A DNA stretch of 5,431 bases, taken from contig JASHTD010000530.1 of the NCBI GenBank assembly GCA_030040725.1, positions 1 to 5,431 of the forward strand, read 5' to 3'. Positions 1 to 5,233 of this stretch are shown piece by piece (the first letter of the stretch is position 1; every line of letters begins with the position of its first letter). The DNA is from Candidatus Sulfotelmatobacter sp. GTDB taxonomy: Bacteria > Acidobacteriota > Terriglobia > Terriglobales > Acidobacteriaceae. Below the pieces are notes generated by a model. That model ran no database searches. It had not been told where the DNA came from and saw nothing but the letters and a program-made list of their open reading frames with translations. A program made the position numbers and the translations under genes.

Positions 1-412
1 GCAGTACGCCGTTCACAGTGGCCTGCAGAACTGGGTGGGACAGTTGGATCGGCTTTATCGCGCCGAGCCCGGCCTGCATTTGCTCGACAACAATCCTGCC
101 GGCTTCGAGTGGGTCGATTGCAACGACGCGCTGACCAGCACAATCTCGCTTCTGCGCAAAAGCGAGAATCCAAAAGATACGATTCTGGTGGTCTGCAACT
201 TCACTCCGGTTCCGCGATTGGGCCATCTCATCGGGGTTCCGACCGGAGGCTATTGGCGCGAATTGCTGAATAGCGATGCCTTGGAATACGGCGGCACAGG
301 GATAGGAAATCTCGGCGGAGTCAACGCCGAAGAATGGCCGATACATGGGCGGCCGTACTCGCTGAAGTTGACGTTGCCGCCGCTGGGGGCGCTCTTTTTG
401 AAAGCCAGCTAG
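1..412 (+). CDS. glgB: 1,4-alpha-glucan branching enzyme, C-terminal part (5' end outside window)
   Basis: This is the last 136 codons of a glycogen branching enzyme, read in the frame that starts at base 2 and ending in TAG at 410-412. The enzyme makes alpha-1,6 branches in cytoplasmic glycogen by cutting an alpha-1,4 chain and moving the cut end. The visible part covers the end of the catalytic barrel (a helix with QNWVGQLDRLYR and an acidic DLL/FEW..CND stretch, where GlgB has LNxLY and GFEWIDC). It continues into the C-terminal all-beta domain, with the characteristic VVCNFTPVPR, GVPTGGYWRE.LNSD and HGRPYSLKLTLPP blocks. Catalytic Asp and Glu residues lie upstream, outside the window. GTG at 35 is an internal codon, not a start. 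The match is close along the whole visible length, so the family call is firm; whether other glg genes precede it cannot be seen. Confidence 0.95.
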   Translation, partial: QYAVHSGLQNWVGQLDRLYRAEPGLHLLDNNPAGFEWVDCNDALTSTISLLRKSENPKDTILVVCNFTPVPRLGHLIGVPTGGYWRELLNSDALEYGGTGIGNLGGVNAEEWPIHGRPYSLKLTLPPLGALFLKAS

Positions 413-423
413 AGCGATCGCTC
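412..423. repeat. perfect 12-bp palindrome just after the glgB stop
   Basis: The bases gagcgatcgctc at the glgB stop codon read the same on both strands. There is no loop between the arms and no T-run afterwards, so it is a poor intrinsic terminator. The rest of the 78-bp gap between the convergent glgB and SnoaL-like genes has only a weak 4-bp stem (ccac-gctt-gtgg at 458-469). It may be a protein binding site or chance. Confidence 0.35.
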
Positions 424-490
424 CTGCTCCCGGCAATTGACAGATTATGGGCTGTGACCACGCTTGTGGCTTCCCCTTGGCGGCAATCCT

Positions 491-964
491 CTACTTCGCG
501 GCGTGCGGCTTAACACCGGACCAAGTCCAGCCGCTGATCTTCCAGTTGCCCGCTTCCTCATGCAGGACGAAGGTCATCTGTCCTTCCTCCACGAGAGGGT
601 TGCCATGCTGCTTGTACAGGTAGATCGTGGGCACGATCACATACGCCACTTCACCCTCGATTTCGGTCCGGGTCGGCGCGCCGTACTTCACCGTTCCGTC
701 AGACACGCCCGTGGCCTGCGCGTGCTTGTCATAGTCCGCGGCCCACTGTTGAGGGGCACTCGGCCCGATCCAGCGGTGCGGAGCGAATTCATCGACAATA
801 ACGATGTCGCCGGTCGCGTAGGCAGCATAAGCCGACTTTACGTCGCCGCCGTTAAACCCGTCGATAAATTGATGGATTGGCACGGTCACGTCGCCCCGCC
901 CAGCCGCGATGGCCGCGGGAACTATCAGGACGCTGGCCAGCAGCCCCAGAATCGCACGGTTCAT
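491..964 (-). CDS. exported SnoaL/NTF2-like fold protein
   Basis: The gene encodes a 157-aa protein. I start it at ATG 962-964 because AAGGAG (970-975) lies 5 nt upstream and because a signal peptide begins exactly there: MNR, a hydrophobic core at residues 4-18 and an Ala-rich cleavage region near residues 17-22. A longer reading frame back to 1105 adds 47 residues without domain character and would bury the signal peptide. The mature part looks like a SnoaL/DUF4440-type cone fold: helix with IHQFIDGFNGGDVKSAYAAYA (about 30-50), the IVIVDEFAPHRWIGPSA strand and turn (54-70), a helix with QQWAADYDK (72-80), then strands ending in MTFVLHEEAGNWKISGWTWSG (130-150). Family members are isomerases, dehydratases or unknown ligand binders; no specific reaction can be assigned. 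Export to periplasm is inferred. It is divergent from the Lpt permease and convergent with glgB. Confidence 0.85.
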   Translation of the reverse strand: MNRAILGLLASVLIVPAAIAAGRGDVTVPIHQFIDGFNGGDVKSAYAAYATGDIVIVDEFAPHRWIGPSAPQQWAADYDKHAQATGVSDGTVKYGAPTRTEIEGEVAYVIVPTIYLYKQHGNPLVEEGQMTFVLHEEAGNWKISGWTWSGVKPHAAK

Positions 965-969
965 GGAAT

Positions 970-975
970 CTCCTT
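970..975 (-). promoter_or_regulatory. Shine-Dalgarno site deciding the SnoaL-like start
   Basis: AAGGAG on the - strand, 5 nt from ATG 962-964. It supports the short signal-peptide form over the longer frame starting at 1105. Confidence 0.7.
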
Positions 976-1095
976 CCGGTCCACGCCTGGAGACATGCGG
1001 GGCCAGCAAGAAGGCTCGCATCTGGGAATCGGATGTGTCAACGCGGCGCTCCTTCATCGTTCCCAACGGTAACGAGCCCGAGCCGCGACCCGTCT

Positions 1096-1124
1096 TTGAC
1101 CGCATGCTATCCTGCCCTTATCAG
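1096..1124 (+). promoter_or_regulatory. putative sigma-70-type promoter of the Lpt permease gene
   Basis: TTGACC (1096-1101) matches the -35 consensus at five of six positions. A 17-bp spacer leads to TATCAG (1119-1124), a four-of-six -10 match. This places the transcription start near 1131, only about 2 nt before the ATG at 1133. The rest of the 168-bp divergent gap (965-1132) holds a perfect TTGACA on the - strand (1036-1041) but no convincing -10 at the right distance for the SnoaL-like gene. Confidence 0.45.
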
Positions 1125-1132
1125 CAGCTTTC

Positions 1133-3463
1133 ATGCGGATTCTGACGCGCTATATCTTACGTGAGGTCACCTCGCACGCCGTCATCGGCGCGGCGATTTT
1201 CACGTTCGTGCTCTTCACGCGCGATCTGGGACGCATTCTCGAACTGGTGGTCCGGGCTAGCGCGCCGTTGCCCAGCGTGGCAGAAATTTTCTTTTATACA
1301 GTCCCGCTGGCTCTCACGTACACCATCCCTATGGGCGTGCTGGTGGGAATTCTGATTGGCCTGAGCCGCCTTGCCGCCGACAGTGAAATTACCGCGATGC
1401 GCGCCAGCGGCATCGGAGTATGGGATTTCGGGCGCGTGCTCTCGATTTTTGTGGGCGCGGCGTGGGTGATTGCGCTCGTCAATAGCCTGTATATCGCGCC
1501 CTGGTCGCTCGCTTCTCTGGGCCGCCTTGAAGATCAACTGAAAGGCTCACAGGTTTCCTACGAGGTCCAGCCACGGGTCTTTTATGAAGGGTTTCCCAAA
1601 CTCGTTCTTTACGTGCAGGACGTGCATAGCGCCCAAGGGGGCGCGGTGTGGAAGGGCGTGTTTCTGGCCGATATCTCCGATCCCGCCAATCCCCGGATCA
1701 CGCTGGCTCAGGAAGGAATTCTCGTTCCCCAGGGCCGCGATTTGTTGCATCTCCACCTGAAGGATGGTTCTACTCACGAGACCGATCCCGCCGCGCCCGA
1801 CAAATATCAGATCTCCAGTTTTGCGCAGACCGATATCCCTATCGAATTGCCAGCCTCCGAGAACAAGGCAGAGCAGATTCCCGTCAAAGCCATCGGCACG
1901 TTGCAACTGCGGGCGCGCGCAGCTGAGGTAGATCCGGTTTCGGCGCGCTGGTATCTGATCGAGTTTTACAATCGTGTGGCTCTGCCCACCGCCTGCCTCG
2001 TGCTGGCCATGGTGGGAATTCCGCTCGGTCTTTCATCGAAGAAAAGCGGCAAGTCCGGCGGATTTGTGCTCACGATTGTGCTGGTCTTCGTGTATTACTT
2101 CGTTTCGCTGATCGGCGTTTCGCTGGCCAAGCAGGGCAAGCTGAGTCCGGCGTTAGGAGCCTGGCTGGCGAACATTGTATTTTTCGCGGCAGCTTTATTT
2201 CTCTTATGGCAGGCAGAGCGGCGTCCATTTGCGCTCTCAGCGCTAAAGCTGCCATGGAAACGCGATCAGTCCACAGCCAACGGGCCGACCCTCGAGCGCA
2301 GACGCCTTGGACGAGAACGGGGCAGCGCTTTCGAGCGGGCTTCCACGCGGCACCGGGTTTTCAGCGCCAGTTTCCCCACGCTGCTGGACGATTACATCTT
2401 GCGCGACTTCTTCGTGTATCTAGGAATGATCGTGGCGACGTTTCTCGTCCTGCTGCTGGTGTTCACGCTGTTCGAGCTGTTGGGCGATATCCTGCGCAAC
2501 CAGACCCCCGCGATCGTCGTGGCGGAATATCTTCTCAACGTTACACCGTACCTGCTTTACAGCGTTGCGCCGCTGATCATGCTACTGGCCGTGCTGATCA
2601 CCTTTGGACTGATGAATCGTTCGAACGAGATCACAGCGATCAAGGCTACGGGCACGAGCATCTACCGAATCTTCGCGCCGGTGCTCGCGGCAGCAGCAGT
2701 GGTTGCGTGCGGCTTGTTCGTGGCCGATCAGTTCTATCTTCCGCATACCAACAAGCGCCAGGAAGCGCTACACAACGAGATCAAAGGCAAGCCGCCGCAA
2801 ACTTATCTGCGTCCTGACAGGCGCTGGATTTTCGGCCAGCACAACGACATTTACTACTACCAGTTCTTCGATCCCGACCGGAACCAGTTTGCTAACCTCT
2901 CCATCTATCAAATCGATCCAGCGAATTTCACGATTGCGCGGCAGATTCACGCCGACCGCGCCCACTGGGCTGATGGGTTCAACCGCTGGATATACGAACA
3001 AGGCTGGCAGCGCTCCCTGCAGGGAACAGCCATCGCGAGCTACCGCACGTTTGATGTTTCCACTTTTCCGCAACTCAACGAATCGCCTTCGTATTTCAAG
3101 AAGGAAGTAAAGCAGTACTCGGAGATGAACTACGAGGAACTGCACCGCTATATTCGCGATTTGCAGCAGAGCGGATTCGACGTGGTCCGACTGCGCGTGC
3201 AGTTGAACAAGAAGCTTTCCTATCCACTGATCACTTTCATCATGGCGGTGCTGGCGATTCCTTTTTCCATGTCGGCCGCAAAAAAAGGAGCGGTAACCGG
3301 CGTTGCTGTGGCGGTGGGAATAGCGGTGGTTTATACGGTGTTGTCGCGGCTGTTCGAAGCCATGGGAGACATCAGCCAGTTGCCGCCGGCGCTGGCCGCG
3401 TGGTCGCCCGACCTGATCTTCGCGCTCCTCGGTTCATACCTGATCTTAAAGATTCCTACCTAG
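1133..3463 (+). CDS. lptF/lptG: fused LptF-LptG-type lipopolysaccharide export permease
   Basis: The 776-aa inner-membrane protein contains two YjgP/YjgQ-family modules in tandem. In the Lpt system LptF and LptG pair with the LptB ATPase to extract lipopolysaccharide from the inner membrane and pass it to LptC and LptA. Module 1 (about 1-360): three membrane helices near 12-34, 52-80 and 98-122, a periplasmic beta-jellyroll near 123-268, and three helices near 278-300, 309-331 and 340-360. Module 2 (about 415-776) repeats the plan: helices near 424-452, 465-492 and 510-533, jellyroll near 535-685, helices near 697-715, 718-740 and 752-774. Each module has the cytoplasmic coupling motif expected to touch LptB: SEITAMRASGI (84-94) and NEITAIKATGT (498-508). 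Single family members are usually about 360 aa. A basic linker (361-415, about 13 Arg/Lys) joins them on the cytoplasmic side, consistent with six helices in module 1. No alternative start exists: an in-frame TGA is at 1097 and no SD precedes the ATG. The lptB, lptC and lptA genes are not in the window. Confidence 0.93.
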   Translation: MRILTRYILREVTSHAVIGAAIFTFVLFTRDLGRILELVVRASAPLPSVAEIFFYTVPLALTYTIPMGVLVGILIGLSRLAADSEITAMRASGIGVWDFGRVLSIFVGAAWVIALVNSLYIAPWSLASLGRLEDQLKGSQVSYEVQPRVFYEGFPKLVLYVQDVHSAQGGAVWKGVFLADISDPANPRITLAQEGILVPQGRDLLHLHLKDGSTHETDPAAPDKYQISSFAQTDIPIELPASENKAEQIPVKAIGTLQLRARAAEVDPVSARWYLIEFYNRVALPTACLVLAMVGIPLGLSSKKSGKSGGFVLTIVLVFVYYFVSLIGVSLAKQGKLSPALGAWLANIVFFAAALFLLWQAERRPFALSALKLPWKRDQSTANGPTLERRRLGRERGSAFERASTRHRVFSASFPTLLDDYILRDFFVYLGMIVATFLVLLLVFTLFELLGDILRNQTPAIVVAEYLLNVTPYLLYSVAPLIMLLAVLITFGLMNRSNEITAIKATGTSIYRIFAPVLAAAAVVACGLFVADQFYLPHTNKRQEALHNEIKGKPPQTYLRPDRRWIFGQHNDIYYYQFFDPDRNQFANLSIYQIDPANFTIARQIHADRAHWADGFNRWIYEQGWQRSLQGTAIASYRTFDVSTFPQLNESPSYFKKEVKQYSEMNYEELHRYIRDLQQSGFDVVRLRVQLNKKLSYPLITFIMAVLAIPFSMSAAKKGAVTGVAVAVGIAVVYTVLSRLFEAMGDISQLPPALAAWSPDLIFALLGSYLILKIPT

Positions 3464-3513
3464 CGGTAATCTGGCATGGAAAATCGCCGTGAAAAATTCT
3501 TGGGATATTGTGT

Positions 3514-3652
3514 GAAGCAGGTTCACCAGGATCGTGTTGTTCCGATCCCAAGAGTTGAGCAGCGCCTCAGGCAGGTCTTGGTTGCGTGCATCCGGCATAT
3601 TCAGCGAATTAATTCCTAATGTGTTGGTCAGCACTGAGTCAAGTTTTGTCCG
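3514..3652 (-). pseudogene. truncated dinB-like 5' fragment
   Basis: This segment is a partial copy of the start of the DinB-family gene at 4559-5116. It aligns without gaps to 4981-5119, with about 19 mismatches in 139 bp by hand count. The reading frame is kept (TKLDSVLTNTLGIN, then MPDARNQDL.EALLNSWDRNN.ILVNLL), but the position of the intact gene's ATG is ACA here. Homology stops after codon 45, where an unrelated tail (HTISQEFFTAIF...) reads through to a stop at 3446-3448, inside the end of the Lpt permease gene. The metal-ligand histidines are all missing, so it cannot encode a working DinB fold. It may be a leftover of a tandem duplication or of a rearrangement. An internal GTG could start a 62-aa peptide, but I see no SD for it. 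No terminator is evident in the adjacent 3464-3513. Confidence 0.85.
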
Positions 3653-3669
3653 CGACTGTCCTGCGTCGG

Positions 3670-3708
3670 GAGATCCCTCGGCACGCGGACTATTGTTAAC
3701 GAACCGCG
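3670..3708. repeat. half copy of the hairpin arm plus weak stem-loop
   Basis: GAGATCCCTCG at 3670-3680 repeats 5131-5141, the left arm of the hairpin upstream of the intact dinB-like gene; the spacing to the dinB homology differs by 6 bp. The matching right arm is absent. Next to it CGCGG (3684-3688) and CCGCG (3704-3708) could pair across a 15-nt loop containing GTTAAC. The stem has no T-run, so terminator function for the Ddn-like gene ending at 3713 is doubtful. Confidence 0.45.
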
Positions 3709-3712
3709 CTGT

Positions 3713-4075
3713 TCAGTAGGCCGGTGCAACGACGGCGACGTCGAACTTGGAATAGTACTTCTTCACGTCGCCGGCCCCGTACTTTGCTCGGAATTTCTCG
3801 ACCACAGAGCGGACGCCCTGGGGGTCTGTGATTGGAGTCACTTGAAATTCAGCCTCGGCGCCCCGCGCATCGATATGAATCGTCGGATTTTTCAGTGCGT
3901 TCTTGTACCACTGCGTATCGGATCCTTTTACCGGCAAGAGGTACAGCTTTCCATCTTCTAGCACAAACCACACTGGGTTTGAAATGGCGCGACCGGATGT
4001 TCGACCAGTCACAGTGATGGTAATTTCCCGATAACGGGAAAAACGGTCTGCGAGAGCGTCGTTTCGTTTTGCCAT
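3713..4075 (-). CDS. Ddn/DUF385-like (F420H2:quinone reductase-type) split beta-barrel protein
   Basis: The gene encodes a 120-aa cytoplasmic protein with no signal peptide. It resembles the nitroreductase/quinone reductase family of split beta-barrel flavin or deazaflavin proteins (Ddn, DUF385) and also the short DUF2255 family. Visible hallmarks are TVTGRTSGR (21-29), NPVWFVLEDGKLYLLPVKG (33-51) and WYKNALKNPTIHID (57-70), matching the strand, turn and WY-x-N-L..NP pattern of the family. A helix with VVEKFRAKYG follows (91-100), then a final strand DVAVVAPAY. Family members use F420H2, FMN or a similar cofactor to reduce quinones and nitro compounds; cofactor and substrate cannot be told here. 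ATG 4073-4075 has AGGAG (4081-4085) 5 nt upstream. It follows the CMD gene by 40 bp and is probably cotranscribed with it. A pyridoxamine-phosphate-oxidase-like heme or flavin binder remains possible. Confidence 0.75.
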   Translation of the reverse strand: MAKRNDALADRFSRYREITITVTGRTSGRAISNPVWFVLEDGKLYLLPVKGSDTQWYKNALKNPTIHIDARGAEAEFQVTPITDPQGVRSVVEKFRAKYGAGDVKKYYSKFDVAVVAPAY

Positions 4076-4080
4076 ATGTG

Positions 4081-4085
4081 CTCCT
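4081..4085 (-). promoter_or_regulatory. Shine-Dalgarno site of the Ddn-like gene
   Basis: AGGAG, in the longer purine stretch GAGAGGAG, sits 5 nt before ATG 4073-4075. It fixes the start and shows the gene is translated independently of the upstream CMD gene. Confidence 0.7.
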
Positions 4086-4088
4086 CTC

Positions 4089-4112
4089 GGCGCTTACGCC
4101 CGAACTTTTCGG
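4089..4112. repeat. two adjacent small stem-loops between the CMD and Ddn-like genes
   Basis: GGCG-ctta-CGCC (4089-4100) and CCGAA-ctt-TTCGG (4100-4112) are perfect inverted repeats with short loops that share base 4100. They fill most of the 40-bp intercistronic gap, just before the SD of the Ddn-like gene. On the - strand mRNA they could stall or protect the transcript or modulate translation. There is no T-run, so a strong terminator is unlikely. Confidence 0.4.
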
Positions 4113-4115
4113 CTC

Positions 4116-4436
4116 TTAAGCCTTGGAGAATATCTCTTTCACAACCATGATGGCGCTCATCGCACTGGGCCAGCCTGCATAAAACGCGAGATGTGTGATG
4201 GCCTCAATCAGTTCTTCTTTTTTAATTCCGTTCTGGATCGCGTAATTCAGATGAAATCGCAGCTGATCGGGACGATTCATTGCGACGAGCGCAGCGACTG
4301 TAATCAGGCTGCGATCGCGTTTCGATAACTCCTTACGTTCCCATATTTCGCCGAAAAGGACGCGATCGGTCAGATCGGCGAGGGTGGGTGCGAAATCGCC
4401 GATTAGCTTTTGGGCTGCGGAAGGCTCTTTGCTCAT
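4116..4436 (-). CDS. gamma-carboxymuconolactone decarboxylase-like protein
   Basis: The gene encodes a 106-aa protein of the CMD/AhpD superfamily, close in length to single-domain members. Hallmarks: helical FGEIWERKELSKRDRSLITVAALVAMNRPDQLRFHLNYA in outline (28-66), with R41-S43 and H62, then the family signature THLAFYAGWPSAMSA (81-95). It lacks the CxxC pair of the AhpD peroxidase branch, which points to the gamma-CMD branch rather than a thiol peroxidase reductase. In the protocatechuate pathway gamma-CMD decarboxylates carboxymuconolactone, but stand-alone homologues in non-catabolic settings are of unknown substrate. No other protocatechuate gene is in the window. I start at ATG 4434-4436, preceded by GAAGGAA (AAGGA at 4446-4450, 9 nt away); an upstream extension to 4535 adds 33 residues of no domain character. 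It lies between the dinB-like gene (122 bp upstream) and the Ddn-like gene (40 bp downstream). Confidence 0.9.
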   Translation of the reverse strand: MSKEPSAAQKLIGDFAPTLADLTDRVLFGEIWERKELSKRDRSLITVAALVAMNRPDQLRFHLNYAIQNGIKKEELIEAITHLAFYAGWPSAMSAIMVVKEIFSKA

Positions 4437-4472
4437 ATCTATTGTTCCTTCAAGTACGAGAGTCGCTACAAC

Positions 4473-4478
4473 ATTATC
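4473..4478 (-). promoter_or_regulatory. possible -10 element of a promoter for the CMD and Ddn-like genes
   Basis: GATAAT on the - strand matches the -10 consensus at five of six positions and would start transcription about 30 nt before the CMD ATG, which leaves room for its SD. The -35 at normal spacing (CTGGGA, 4496-4501) is poor, so an activator would be needed or the match is chance. An incomplete direct repeat, GTTGCATAG and GTTGTAG, overlaps it and could be a regulator site. Confidence 0.35.
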
Positions 4479-4535
4479 TATGCAACCGGTAGGGCTCCCA
4501 GATGAGGGCGCACGCGTCCCCGCCAGTGATTTCAT

Positions 4536-4565
4536 AAAAACTGCCCCATCTGGCTAGCTCAGGCA
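4536..4565 (-). terminator. weak candidate terminator after the dinB-like gene
   Basis: On the - strand TGCC (4562-4565) can pair with GGCA (4542-4545), with one more U-G wobble pair, followed by G and TTTTT (4536-4540). The stem is short, the loop is large and the stop codon lies inside the loop, so termination would be partial at best. Confidence 0.25.
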
Positions 4566-5116
4566 TGAGTCCCCTTCTTCATCCAGACCTGCCAAGTGAC
4601 CGGCCCAATCTCCTTATTGCCGATCGCATGGCCCGCAACTTTAAGGGCCAGCTTGATCTGTCCGTGGTGATAGCCTTCGTGCCAGATCATGTGCTGGAGC
4701 AGAAGGATCGGGTGGTCGTAGTGAAGATCCATCTCGGCACCCGATTCCACTTTATTCTTCACCGCGTCGCGTACAACTTTGGCGCTGTGGTTCAAAAGCT
4801 CGGCGATGCGGTCCGGGTCCTGCTCTGCCGCCCACTCTTCCCTTGGCACCTCTGCAGCGAATTCGGGCGCATCTTCAGAAACGAACACGAGCCGCACATA
4901 GTGGATGTGCGTGAACAACTCCGCCACGGACGGGCTCCCCTCCATCGCTCTAGCCTGCAGCCCTCCGGCAGGTAGTGCACGAAGCAGGTTCACCAGGATG
5001 GCATTGTTTCGATCCCAGGAATTGAGCAGCGCCTTAAGCAGGTCTTGGTTGCGTGCGTCTGGCATGTCCAGCAAATTAATTCCCAATGTGTTGGTTAGTA
5101 ATGAGTCAAGTTTCAT
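4559..5116 (-). CDS. DinB-family putative metal-binding protein
   Basis: The gene encodes a 185-aa protein of the DinB/YfiT-like four-helix-bundle superfamily. Helix 1 is around 25-48 (DLLKALLNSWDRNNAILVNL). Helix 2 carries ELFTHIHYVRLVFV (66-79) with the first histidine ligand (H70 or H72). Later comes LLLQHMIWHEGYHHGQIKLAL (138-158) with H146 and H150 in the usual HxxxH-GQ arrangement, so the three-histidine metal site looks complete. Members include metal-dependent thiol S-transferases (bacillithiol or mycothiol type) and many proteins of unknown activity; this is not the DinB DNA polymerase IV. The start is uncertain: ATG 5114-5116 lacks an SD, and ATG 5063-5065 (M18) would also keep the whole bundle. 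The first 46 codons are duplicated as a fragment at 3514-3652. It is likely the first gene of the - strand group. Confidence 0.88.
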   Translation of the reverse strand: MKLDSLLTNTLGINLLDMPDARNQDLLKALLNSWDRNNAILVNLLRALPAGGLQARAMEGSPSVAELFTHIHYVRLVFVSEDAPEFAAEVPREEWAAEQDPDRIAELLNHSAKVVRDAVKNKVESGAEMDLHYDHPILLLQHMIWHEGYHHGQIKLALKVAGHAIGNKEIGPVTWQVWMKKGTHA

Positions 5117-5119
5117 CCG
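4981..5119 (-). repeat. 139-bp direct repeat, intact dinB copy
   Basis: This is the second copy of the segment at 3514-3652, in the same orientation and 1467 bp away, with no gaps and about 86% identity by hand count. Most differences are transitions. In this copy the segment is the first codons of the dinB-like gene plus 3 bp upstream; in the other copy it is an isolated fragment. Confidence 0.9.
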
Positions 5120-5133
5120 ACGTACGCACTGAG

Positions 5134-5172
5134 ATCCCTCGCCCCGCCGGTGAAAACGCGGGGCTTCGGGAT
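5134..5172. repeat. GC-rich imperfect inverted repeat (REP-like hairpin)
   Basis: ATCCC-tc-GCCCCGC, a 10-nt loop (5148-5157), then GCGGGGC-ttc-GGGAT form a hairpin with 7 perfect inner and 5 perfect outer pairs around a 2/3-nt internal loop. It lies between the aldo/keto reductase stop and the dinB-like start. The sequence type, ending in gggatgac, resembles short dispersed hairpins I associate with acidobacterial intergenic regions. It could end aldo/keto reductase transcription or stabilise RNA; there is no T-run. A weaker AGGTT/AACCT stem (5208-5226) lies closer to the reductase stop. Confidence 0.65.
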
Positions 5173-5233
5173 GACGCCGGATACTTGCCTGACTTCAGAC
5201 CTTGGACAGGTTGCACAGATTAACCTACTACTT

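Noticed and set aside
412..423. Cyanobacterial HIP1-like site (GCGATCGC) as a sign of cyanobacterial origin
   Set aside because: The octamer occurs once in this window, whereas HIP1 is highly repeated in the cyanobacteria that have it; the gene content also does not point there.
1036..1041. Perfect TTGACA -35 box on the - strand as promoter for the SnoaL-like gene
   Set aside because: No acceptable -10 lies 16-18 bp further on; the sequence there is CGAGCC-like.
464..1072. Open frame of 202 codons on the + strand opposite the SnoaL-like gene
   Set aside because: The - strand protein has a signal peptide, an SD and family-like strands. The + strand translation is rich in Arg, His and Gly with no recognisable domain, as expected of an antisense shadow.
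965..1105. 47-residue N-terminal extension of the SnoaL-like gene
   Set aside because: It has no SD, no domain character, and would place the signal peptide internally. The ATG at 962-964 has AAGGAG at good spacing.
2206..2817. Open frames of 203 and 135 codons in other frames inside the Lpt permease gene
   Set aside because: They overlap a clearly recognisable two-module membrane protein and show no domain or start signal of their own.
4437..4535. 33-residue N-terminal extension of the CMD-like protein
   Set aside because: It is low in domain character and makes the protein longer than single-domain relatives. The internal ATG has a GAAGGAA site.
4565..4975. Open frame of 136 codons on the + strand opposite the dinB-like gene
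   Set aside because: The - strand carries the conserved HxxxH-GQ and WDRNN motifs; the + strand product has no recognisable family.
3514..5119. Composite transposon or IS element bounded by the direct repeats
   Set aside because: There is no transposase, no terminal inverted repeat and no short target duplication; the repeats are the coding start of a dinB-like gene.
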